Below, one piece after another: positions 1-5,496 of a DNA stretch of 5,852 nt; positions within the stretch are counted from its first letter, which is position 1, and every line of letters starts with the position of its first letter. Under the pieces are notes generated by a model. That model searched no databases and was not told the DNA's origin. It saw only the letters and a program-made list of their open reading frames with translations. The translations under genes were made by a program, and so were the position numbers. Origin of the DNA: an uncultured Oscillospiraceae bacterium (GTDB lineage: Bacteria > Bacillota > Clostridia > Oscillospirales > Acutalibacteraceae); contig UQFM01000089.1 in NCBI GenBank assembly GCA_900540295.1, positions 1 to 5,852 of the forward strand, read 5' to 3'.

Positions 1-350
1 AGCGAGCGTATAACGGTACTCAAATTTGTAGGGGACGATGCCTTCATCGTCCCGTTCCCGAATCCATCTATAAACAATAAAAGATGCATATGGTCGGGCA
101 TAATAATATACTTTTCAACTGTTACGTCTGCGTAAACCAAATTAATTTTTTGTATGTGTTTCTCCGCAATTTTCCCGATTTCAGTCAGTTTGACTTGCGG
201 GGCGATGAAGGCATCGTCCCCTACGATAGTGCTTAAAATCGGTCTGCGGTCTTTCGCACACACCGTTACAAAATAACATCCGTTTTGGCTGTAATCGTAA
301 TTTTGCAATCTTGTGGGTTTGCGTGCGGGGAAAGAGGGGGCATTTTCCAT
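1..350 (-). CDS. REP-associated tyrosine transposase (Y1_Tnp/RAYT, HUH type), 3' part outside window
   Basis: Reading the minus strand from the ATG at 350-348 gives 116 codons with no stop before the left edge, so the C-terminal part is missing. The translation opens with a basic KPTRLQNYDYSQNGCYFVT segment (residues 11-29) typical of the small transposases that mobilise REP palindromes, followed by AKDRRPIL and EIGKIAEKHI. The metal-binding HUH motif is MPDHMHLLL (residues 84-92, His87 and His89). The catalytic tyrosine normally lies further downstream and cannot be seen. These enzymes nick single-stranded DNA beside GTAG-headed hairpins. The ATG at 350 is the first in frame and matches the usual family start. 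Upstream, GGAGGGAG at 371-364 lies 13 bases away, a long spacing, and belongs to the adjacent repeat. Residues 43-51 and 100-108 are encoded by REP-like palindromes. Whether the gene is intact is unknown. Confidence 0.85.
   Translation of the reverse strand, partial: MENAPSFPARKPTRLQNYDYSQNGCYFVTVCAKDRRPILSTIVGDDAFIAPQVKLTEIGKIAEKHIQKINLVYADVTVEKYIIMPDHMHLLLFIDGFGNGTMKASSPTNLSTVIRS
28..53 (+). repeat. REP-like palindrome copy 1 (GTAG + 9-bp hairpin) inside the RAYT gene
   Basis: GTAG at 28-31 is followed by a perfect 9-bp stem, GGGACGATG (32-40) and CATCGTCCC (45-53), with a CCTT loop. A GTAG tetranucleotide at the foot of a hairpin is the classic signature of REP sequences recognised by RAYT transposases. 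The copy lies in the coding region of the minus-strand transposase, just after the HUH motif, and is read as GTMKASSPT (residues 100-108). It is inverted relative to the copy at 199-224. Confidence 0.8.
199..224 (-). repeat. REP-like palindrome copy 2 inside the RAYT gene
   Basis: On the minus strand, GTAG (224-221) is followed by GGGACGATG, a CCTT loop and CATCGCCCC. The sequence matches the copy at 28-53 except for one T-to-C change in the distal arm, which gives a G-U-type wobble in one folded strand. It encodes VGDDAFIAP (residues 43-51) of the transposase. The two copies face each other with GTAG at the outer ends, enclosing 145 bp that encode the segment with the HUH motif. Confidence 0.8.
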
Positions 351-360
351 AGATATTTTT

Positions 361-413
361 AAGCTCCCTCCGTCTTTTGCCTGCGGCAAAATCCACCTCC
401 CTCGATGAGGGAG
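361..413. repeat. Double-hairpin intergenic repeat between aspS and the transposase
   Basis: Two perfect hairpins lie side by side. One is TTTTGCC (375-381) with GGCAAAA (385-391) and a 3-nt loop. The other is CTCCCTC (397-403) with GAGGGAG (407-413) and a 3-nt loop. CTCCCTC also occurs at 364-370, so GAGGGAG at 407-413 could instead close the whole element. This looks like a compact interspersed repeat of the kind scattered in gut Clostridia genomes; that family assignment comes from memory and was not tested. It lies directly downstream of aspS on the minus strand. It may act as a weak transcript-end structure, but no U-run follows the CTCCCTC hairpin, so it is not called a terminator. Confidence 0.6.
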
Positions 414-433
414 AGTTAACAAGGTTATGGATT

Positions 434-2188
434 TTACTTCTCCGGCACGGGGCGGCGCAGTTTGATGTGCACCTCGCGCAGCTGCTGTTCGGAAACCGTA
501 TTCGGTGCGCCCAAAAGCATATCCTGCGCGTTGGAATTCATCGGGAATGCGATGACCTCGCGGATGTTCTCCTCATCCTTCAAAAGCATGAGCATACGGT
601 CCACGCCTGGCGCCATACCTGCGTGCGGCGGTGCGCCGTAATGGAAGGCGCGGAACAGTGCGCCGAAACGCTTCTCGACTTCCTCGGCGGAATAGCCTGC
701 CAGCTCAAACGCCTTTACCATCACATCGGGTCTGTGGTTGCGAACCGCGCCCGAGGAAAGCTCCACGCCGTTGCACACAATGTCGTACTGATAGGCTTTA
801 ATCGTCAGCGGGTCTTGGTTTAAGAGCGCGTCCATTTCGCCCTGCGGCATGGAGAACGGATTGTGCGTGAAGTCCAATTTGCCCTCGTCGTTCTTTTCAT
901 ACATCGGGAAATCGGTGATAAAGCACATATCGAAACGGTCTTTGTCGATGATGTTCATACGCTCGCCGAGTGCGGTGCGGATTTGCCCCGCCAAAAGATT
1001 TACAACCTTCGGCGCGTCGCAAATGAAGAACAGGGTATCGTCCGTTTTCAAAGCAAGGTCGCTTGTCAGCGTCGCTTTCTTTTCATCAGACAGAAATTTT
1101 GCAATCGGGCCTTTGAAAGAGCCGTCCTCTAAAACGGTCAGGTAGCCGAGACCTTTCATCCCGATAGAGGTTGCGTATTCGAGCATCTTTTCAAAGAAAG
1201 ACTTGCTCATTTTGCCGCAGCCTGGCGCGACGATGCCGCGCACGGGTTTGCCTTGGAACGGTTTAAATTCGACGTCGCGGAAAAAGTCGGTCAAATCGGT
1301 GATTTCCAACGGGTTGCGCAAATCGGGCTTATCCGTGCCGTATTTGAGCATCGCCTCTTCAAACGGAATCCGACGGAACGGCGCGGGGGAGACCGCTTTG
1401 CCGCCGCCGAACGTTTGAAACGTATCGTACAGCACTTCTTCGGCTACCGCGAACACATCTTCCTGTGTGGCGAACGCCATTTCAAAGTCCAGCTGATAGA
1501 ATTCCCCGGGGGAACGGTCCGCGCGTGCGTCCTCATCGCGGAAGCAGGGCGCAATCTGGAAATATTTGTCGAAGCCCGACACCATCAACAGCTGTTTAAA
1601 CTGCTGGGGGGCTTGGGGAAGTGCGTAAAATTTGCCCTCATGCTTGCGTGAGGGAATGATATAGTCGCGCGCGCCCTCGGGCGAGGAGCAGGTGAGAATC
1701 GGGGTGTTGATTTCGGGGAAGCCGAGAGACTCCATTTTCTTTCTCAAAAAGCTGACAACCTTGGAACGGAACAGAATATTCTCGTGCATCTTTTGGTTGC
1801 GCAAATCGAGGAAGCGATACGTAAGACGTACATCTTCACGCGTGTCGGTGGATTCGCTCACGTCAAAGGGCAGGGCGTTTTCGCACGCGCCGAGTATTTG
1901 TACGTCCGTCACGGTCACTTCCAATTCCCCTGTCGGGATTTTCGGGTTCACGGTTTCTGCGTCGCGCTTCACGACTTCACCGGTTATCGAAATGACACAT
2001 TCCTTGTGCAGTCCTTTTAAAAGCGCATCGTCATGCATAACGACCTGTGTCACGCCGTATTGGTCGCGCAAATCCACGAATGCCACGCCGCCGTGGTCGC
2101 GGACGGTATCGACCCAGCCCGCCAAAGAGACGGTTTTGCCGAGGTCGTTTAAGGTCAGTTCATTACAGGTATGGGTTCTGTAAGCCAT
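434..2188 (-). CDS. aspS: Aspartate--tRNA ligase (AspRS)
   Basis: This cytoplasmic class II aminoacyl-tRNA synthetase charges tRNA-Asp with aspartate using ATP. At 584 residues it has the usual bacterial length. In order it shows an N-terminal OB-fold anticodon-binding domain (about 1-105, with GWVDTVRDHGGVAFVDLRD), the catalytic core with motif 1 near GFPEINTPIL (156-165), QAPQQFKQLLM (192-202), motif 2 beginning FRDEDARADR (216-225), an inserted GAD domain (about 305-410), and motif 3 GMAPGVDRM (524-532). Motif 2 continues SPGEFYQLD rather than the common QPEFTQLD, and residues 473-485 read NGVELSSGAVRNH where many bacteria have NGxExGGGSxRIH. Both variants resemble the alphaproteobacterial-type enzyme as I recall it. 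The ATG at 2188 is preceded by GGAGAA (2196-2191), a close but usable site. The leader is far too short for a T-box riboswitch. Confidence 0.97.
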   Translation of the reverse strand: MAYRTHTCNELTLNDLGKTVSLAGWVDTVRDHGGVAFVDLRDQYGVTQVVMHDDALLKGLHKECVISITGEVVKRDAETVNPKIPTGELEVTVTDVQILGACENALPFDVSESTDTREDVRLTYRFLDLRNQKMHENILFRSKVVSFLRKKMESLGFPEINTPILTCSSPEGARDYIIPSRKHEGKFYALPQAPQQFKQLLMVSGFDKYFQIAPCFRDEDARADRSPGEFYQLDFEMAFATQEDVFAVAEEVLYDTFQTFGGGKAVSPAPFRRIPFEEAMLKYGTDKPDLRNPLEITDLTDFFRDVEFKPFQGKPVRGIVAPGCGKMSKSFFEKMLEYATSIGMKGLGYLTVLEDGSFKGPIAKFLSDEKKATLTSDLALKTDDTLFFICDAPKVVNLLAGQIRTALGERMNIIDKDRFDMCFITDFPMYEKNDEGKLDFTHNPFSMPQGEMDALLNQDPLTIKAYQYDIVCNGVELSSGAVRNHRPDVMVKAFELAGYSAEEVEKRFGALFRAFHYGAPPHAGMAPGVDRMLMLLKDEENIREVIAFPMNSNAQDMLLGAPNTVSEQQLREVHIKLRRPVPEK

Positions 2189-2220
2189 AGTTCTCCGTAC
2201 ATTCCTTTACTGAAATTTGC

Positions 2221-2254
2221 CAAGCCGCTTTCCGTTTTGCATATAAACGGCTTG
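2221..2254 (-). other. Possible stem-loop in the aspS leader
   Basis: CAAGCCG (2221-2227) is complementary to CGGCTTG (2248-2254), giving a 7-bp stem. An alternative 6-bp stem, CCGTTT (2232-2237) with AAACGG (2245-2250), uses part of the same arm, so the two folds exclude each other. The structure would lie in the aspS 5' leader about 35 nt upstream of the start codon. No U-run follows, so it is not a terminator. A function is not evident. Confidence 0.3.
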
Positions 2255-2282
2255 ACATAATTATACAACTAAGAATTATAGC
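2252..2282 (+). promoter_or_regulatory. Candidate promoter for the LCP gene
   Basis: A perfect TTGACA -35 box (2252-2257) faces the LCP gene. The best -10 candidates are imperfect: TATAGC (2277-2282) at 19-bp spacing, or ATTATA (2275-2280) at 17 bp. This would give a leader of about 80 nt before the strong GGAGG site at 2358-2362. It overlaps the candidate aspS promoter on the other strand, so the two genes could compete for RNA polymerase. Confidence 0.35.
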
Positions 2283-2294
2283 ATATAGTTGTAT
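2263..2294. promoter_or_regulatory. Inverted repeat around the aspS -10 box, possible operator
   Basis: ATACAACTA (2263-2271) and TAGTTGTAT (2286-2294) form a perfect 9-bp inverted repeat separated by 14 bp. Half-site centres are 23 bp apart, about two helical turns. The spacer contains the TATAAT (minus strand, 2280-2275) proposed for aspS, so a dimeric protein bound here would cover both divergent promoters. I do not recognise the regulator. Confidence 0.45.
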
Positions 2295-2303
2295 GAATTT
2301 CCA
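2275..2303 (-). promoter_or_regulatory. aspS: Candidate sigma-A promoter for aspS
   Basis: On the minus strand TGGAAA (2303-2298; four of six consensus bases) is followed after 17 bp by a perfect TATAAT (2280-2275). Transcription would start near 2268 and give a leader of about 80 nt. A second TATAAT (2265-2260) exists but has no convincing -35 at proper spacing. Confidence 0.55.
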
Positions 2304-2369
2304 CTCTATTTTTCAAAAAAACTTGTGTTCTTCGTCCCTTTCGTGTAAAATGAGGGCGGAGGTGTCAGA

Positions 2370-3740
2370 ATGGAGAACAAAAACGGTAAAAATCTCTTTT
2401 CAGATGACGATTTTGAGGATATTTTCAGTTCGTCGCCCGAGGGTGACGGCTTTGAGGACATATGCAGTGACAGCGGAGAAGCGGACCGCTTCGAGGACGT
2501 ATTCAGCGGACGCGAGGCGGAAGAATCCGCGCCGCAGACCGACGACCCGTATGCAGGCTTTTTTACAGACTTTCCCGAGGACTTACAGCCGAGAGAGGAC
2601 TTGCCGCGCGCAAGGGTCAATACCGCGCCCGAAAAGAAGCCGTACAGCTATAATTACAATGACCGCGAAACACCGCGCACGCGTGCGCGCAACGGTGACG
2701 AAATTTATTCGGGGGCAGACGCGGACGGCGCAAGCCCCCGCAGAACGCCGAAAAAGAAAAAACATATCGGGCTTAGAATTTTCGCCGTGCTTTTGGTTCT
2801 GCTTCTGCTGTTTGTCGGCGGTGCGGGACTGTATGGCTATGCAAGCGTCAAAAAAGTTATCGGCAAGGTGGACTATGCACCGCTTAAGGCAAATGCTTAT
2901 ATTGCAGACAGCGAATTACTGCACGCAGACTATCTGAAGAATATTCTGCTCATCGGCGTAGACGCGCGCGAGGGGGAGGATGCGGAAAAGACCCGTTCCG
3001 ATACCATGATGCTGGTCACCATCGACACGCGCAACAATCAAATTAAACTGACCTCGTTTTTACGGGATATGTATCTGGAAATTCCCGGTTACCGCGAGGA
3101 CAAGCTGAACGCCGCACAAAGCCGCGGCGGCACACAGCTGCTTGTGGATACCCTCGAATACAATTTTAAAATCCGCATTGACAATTACATGTTTGTCAGC
3201 TTTGAAATGTTTACAACCATTATTGACAAGCTGGGCGGCGTAGATGTAGAAATCACAGAAAAAGAGGCCAAATATATCAACAGTAAAGACCATATGTCCC
3301 GCGACGACGGTTTTGCATTTCCCGAACCGCTTTCGGGCGGGATGCAGCATTTCACGGGCGCACAGGCGCTTTGGTACAGCCGTATTCGGTATCTCGACAG
3401 CGATTTCATGCGCACCGCACGGCAGAGAAAGGTGATTTCGGCACTGGTCAGGAAAGCGACACAGCAGTCGCCCGCCGAGCTTTTTGAGCTGGTCGGCGAA
3501 GTGATGCCGCTTGTCCGCACGGACCTTACGGAAGATGAAATTATGAATCTGGGACTGCATGCCCTTTCTTATTTGCAGTATGATATTGTACAGCAGCAGA
3601 TTCCCGCACAGGACGCATACAAAAGCGGAACGCGGCGCAGTCAGTCTGTGCTTCTGCCGGATATGGAGAAGAACCGTTCCGTCTTAAAAACTTTTGTTTT
3701 TGAAAAAGCGGCGGCGGAAGAAACGGAAGCGAAAAAATAA
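2370..3740 (+). CDS. LytR-CpsA-Psr (LCP) family membrane glycopolymer phosphotransferase
   Basis: LCP enzymes sit in the cytoplasmic membrane and attach polyprenyl-linked polymers such as teichoic acids or capsule to peptidoglycan outside the cell. This protein has 456 residues. An acidic, low-complexity cytoplasmic tail (1-125) is followed by a KKKK stop-transfer patch (128-131), one membrane segment (about 133-157) and the LCP domain (about 188-365). Conserved family features include NILLIGVDAR (191-200), TRSDTMML (208-215), SFLRDMYLEIPG (229-240), DKLNAAQSRGG (244-254) and the arginine-rich block WYSRIRYLDSDFMRTARQR (335-353). The arginines and aspartates in these blocks bind the pyrophosphate lipid and metal. 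The tail of about 130 residues is longer than in most LCP proteins and holds a 13-residue repeat. The start is supported by GGAGG (2358-2362) seven bases upstream. The gene is probably monocistronic, with a terminator 25 bp after the stop. The polymer it transfers cannot be told from sequence. Confidence 0.93.
   Translation: MENKNGKNLFSDDDFEDIFSSSPEGDGFEDICSDSGEADRFEDVFSGREAEESAPQTDDPYAGFFTDFPEDLQPREDLPRARVNTAPEKKPYSYNYNDRETPRTRARNGDEIYSGADADGASPRRTPKKKKHIGLRIFAVLLVLLLLFVGGAGLYGYASVKKVIGKVDYAPLKANAYIADSELLHADYLKNILLIGVDAREGEDAEKTRSDTMMLVTIDTRNNQIKLTSFLRDMYLEIPGYREDKLNAAQSRGGTQLLVDTLEYNFKIRIDNYMFVSFEMFTTIIDKLGGVDVEITEKEAKYINSKDHMSRDDGFAFPEPLSGGMQHFTGAQALWYSRIRYLDSDFMRTARQRKVISALVRKATQQSPAELFELVGEVMPLVRTDLTEDEIMNLGLHALSYLQYDIVQQQIPAQDAYKSGTRRSQSVLLPDMEKNRSVLKTFVFEKAAAEETEAKK
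2412..2507 (+). repeat. Three-copy 13-residue repeat in the LCP cytoplasmic tail
   Basis: FEDIFS (residues 15-20), FEDICS (28-33) and FEDVFS (41-46) recur at exactly 13-residue (39-bp) spacing, each followed by an acidic, Ser/Gly-rich linker. The codons differ mainly at silent positions (TTT/TTC, GAT/GAC, AGT/AGC), so the motif looks conserved as protein and not as a recent DNA duplication. Confidence 0.75.
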
Positions 3741-3764
3741 GACTTGGCTTATCGGCAATCTGCC

Positions 3765-3786
3765 AAAAAATCCGCGCGGATTTTTT
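3765..3786 (+). terminator. Intrinsic terminator after the LCP gene
   Basis: A perfect 22-bp palindrome made of A6, TCCGCGCGGA and T6 lies 25 bp past the LCP stop codon. It can fold as a 9-bp stem with a GCGC loop and is followed by a T-run, the form of a Rho-independent terminator. Symmetry makes it potentially bidirectional. The GC part is short, so efficiency may be moderate. Confidence 0.8.
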
Positions 3787-3808
3787 ACAACAAATTTGCA
3801 CAAACCCG

Positions 3809-3838
3809 TTGAAAATCGCAAGACGCTTGTGCTAAAAT
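3809..3838 (+). promoter_or_regulatory. Sigma-A-type promoter for the GH51 gene
   Basis: TTGAAA (3809-3814) and TAAAAT (3833-3838) are each one base off consensus and lie 18 bp apart. They are just after the LCP terminator and 120 bp before the GH51 start. Transcription from about 3845 would put the REP-like element at 3875-3924 in the 5' leader. A 6-bp inverted repeat, GCACAA (3798-3803) and TTGTGC (3827-3832), brackets the -35 box and could be an operator. Confidence 0.6.
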
Positions 3839-3874
3839 AATTTATATGTATGTGCGGCATCAAATGTATAACCC

Positions 3875-3924
3875 GTAGGGGCGAACTGTGTTCGCCCGCG
3901 GACGGACAAGAAAATCTCCCCTAC
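3875..3924 (+). repeat. REP-like element (BIME-like) in the GH51 5' leader
   Basis: GTAG (3875-3878) is followed by a perfect 8-bp stem, GGGCGAAC (3879-3886) and GTTCGCCC (3890-3897), with a TGT loop. The element ends in CCCCTAC (3918-3924), the inverse of its GTAGGGG start, so GTAG lies at both outer ends as with the pair in the RAYT gene. The right arm carries only a weak, decayed hairpin. The foot matches the RAYT copies, while the stem sequence differs but stays fully paired. It lies between promoter and ribosome binding site, so it would be transcribed. Confidence 0.75.
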
Positions 3925-3958
3925 GCAAAACAAATCAAATCCTCGGAGTATCAAATCT

Positions 3959-5461
3959 ATGAAACAAGCATTTTTACCCCTTTCCAAACATTTTCAGGTC
4001 GGAAAAATCGACAAACGCATTTACGGTTCGTTTATTGAGCATCTCGGCAGAGCGGTTTACGGCGGTATCTATGAGCCGACACATCCCACGGCGGACGAAG
4101 ACGGCTTCCGCAAGGATGTCCTCGACGAAGTACGCAAGCTGAATGTACCGATTGTGCGTTATCCGGGCGGCAATTTTGTGTCCGGCTATAACTGGGAAGA
4201 CGGCGTGGGGCCTGTTTCGGAACGCCCGAAACGGCTGGAGCTTGCGTGGGGCGTTACCGAACCGAACGAATTCGGCACAAACGAGTTTATGAAATGGTGT
4301 AAAAAAGCGAACAGCGAATGTATGATGGCGGTAAACCTCGGTTTGCGCGGCGCAGAGGAAGCCCGCAATTTGGTCGAGTACTGCAATCATCCGTCCGGGT
4401 CGTATTACAGCGATTTGCGCCGCAAGCACGGTGTGGAAGACCCGCACAATATCAAGCTTTGGTGCTTGGGCAATGAAATGGACGGCGACTGGCAAATCGG
4501 GCACAAAACCGCTTATGAATACGGCCGTGCCGCCGCAGAGGCGGCAAAGGTGATGCGCTGGGTTGACCCGTCGATTGAGCTTGTGCTTTGCGGCAGCTCC
4601 AACAGCCACACCAAAACCTTCGGAGATTGGGAAGCGCAGACGCTTGACCTTGCCTACGACAAGGTGGATTACGTTTCCCTGCACCAGTATTATGACAATA
4701 AAACGGATGACACGCCGAGTTTCCTTGCAAAAAGCATGGAGATGGATGACTTTATTCATACCGTTGTCTCCGTTTGCGACTACATAAAGGGCAAAAAGCA
4801 TTCCAAGCGTGATGTCAACCTGTCTTTCGACGAATGGAATGTTTGGTACCACTCCTTTGAGGCGGACGAGAAAATTGAGCGTTGGTGCACAGCGCCCCAT
4901 CAGTTAGAGGATATTTATAATTTTGAAGACGCTTTACTTGTCGGCTTGATGATGATTGTGCTTCTGCGCCACGCCGACCGTGTCAAGGTTGCGTGCCTTG
5001 CGCAGTTGGTCAATGTAATCGCGCCGATTATGACCGAAAACGGCGGCGGTGTTTTTGAACAGCCGATTTTCTATCCGTTTATGCACATGTCGAATTTCGG
5101 CAGAGGCACGGCGCTCATTTCTGATATCCGCTGTGATAAGCACGATACAAAGGAATTCACCGACGTTCCCGATTTGGACGGCGTAGCCGTGCTTTCCGAG
5201 GATGAAAGCGAATTGACCGTCTTTGCCGTGAACCGCAGCTTTGAAGAAGAGTATATTTTAAATATCGATTTGCCCGACCTTACGGATTTAAAGCCTGTCG
5301 AGCATATTGAGATGGCGGGCTACGGGCTCAAGGATACGAATTCCATTGTGTCCGCACCCGTGCGTCCGACAAACGCGGCGGCACTCCCCGAGGTGGACGG
5401 CAGAACCGCAACAGCACGTCTGCGTCCGCTTTCCTGGAACGTGATTCGTTTTAAAAAGTAA
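3959..5461 (+). CDS. GH51 intracellular alpha-L-arabinofuranosidase
   Basis: This retaining glycoside hydrolase removes terminal alpha-L-arabinofuranosyl residues from arabinan- and arabinoxylan-derived oligosaccharides. At 500 residues it has the normal length for bacterial GH51. The N-terminal part shows RIYGSFIEHLGRAVYGGIYEP (20-40) and RYPGGNFVSGYNWEDGVGP (67-85). The acid/base glutamate is Glu173 in CLGNEMDG and the nucleophile is Glu292 in SFDEWNVWY, almost the same numbering as the Geobacillus enzyme (175 and 294). The TIM barrel spans about 15-385 and a C-terminal beta-sandwich about 390-500. There is no signal peptide, so it acts on imported oligosaccharides. The start has GGAG (3945-3948) ten bases upstream. 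No transporter or other sugar gene is visible beside it; the next gene begins 35 bp downstream without an intervening terminator. Confidence 0.96.
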   Translation: MKQAFLPLSKHFQVGKIDKRIYGSFIEHLGRAVYGGIYEPTHPTADEDGFRKDVLDEVRKLNVPIVRYPGGNFVSGYNWEDGVGPVSERPKRLELAWGVTEPNEFGTNEFMKWCKKANSECMMAVNLGLRGAEEARNLVEYCNHPSGSYYSDLRRKHGVEDPHNIKLWCLGNEMDGDWQIGHKTAYEYGRAAAEAAKVMRWVDPSIELVLCGSSNSHTKTFGDWEAQTLDLAYDKVDYVSLHQYYDNKTDDTPSFLAKSMEMDDFIHTVVSVCDYIKGKKHSKRDVNLSFDEWNVWYHSFEADEKIERWCTAPHQLEDIYNFEDALLVGLMMIVLLRHADRVKVACLAQLVNVIAPIMTENGGGVFEQPIFYPFMHMSNFGRGTALISDIRCDKHDTKEFTDVPDLDGVAVLSEDESELTVFAVNRSFEEEYILNIDLPDLTDLKPVEHIEMAGYGLKDTNSIVSAPVRPTNAAALPEVDGRTATARLRPLSWNVIRFKK

Positions 5462-5496
5462 CCTTGGATTACATAAGACCGAAAGGATGGATTTTT

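Noticed and set aside
28..224. The repeated palindromes as a CRISPR array or simple terminators
   Set aside because: There are only two copies, in opposite orientation, inside a coding sequence, without regular spacers or T-runs; the GTAG foot and the host transposase fit REP elements better.
181..396. 71-residue minus-strand reading frame overlapping the transposase start
   Set aside because: It is out of frame with the RAYT product, has no recognisable motif, and the RAYT frame with HUH and YDYSQNG motifs explains the region.
377..823. 148-residue plus-strand reading frame over the aspS 3' end
   Set aside because: It lies antisense to well-conserved AspRS sequence and looks like a shadow of its codon bias; there is no convincing ribosome binding site or domain.
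2189..2280. T-box riboswitch ahead of aspS
   Set aside because: The predicted leader is only about 80 nt, with no specifier loop, antiterminator bulge or terminator.
2323..2351. TTGTGT-N17-TAAAAT as the LCP promoter
   Set aside because: The transcript would begin almost at the GGAGG site (2358-2362), leaving no leader for ribosome binding, and the -35 is poor.
2293..2937. 214-residue plus-strand reading frame overlapping the LCP start
   Set aside because: The Arg/Thr-rich composition is typical of an out-of-frame read of the LCP gene, which has the better ribosome binding site and conserved domain.
3850..4038. 62-residue reading frame starting MCGIKCITRRGEL
   Set aside because: It runs through the REP-like element and into GH51 in another frame, with no ribosome binding site or recognisable sequence.
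3974..4900. 308-residue minus-strand reading frame opposite GH51
   Set aside because: GH51 on the plus strand carries both catalytic glutamates and family-typical length; the antisense frame is a codon-bias shadow.
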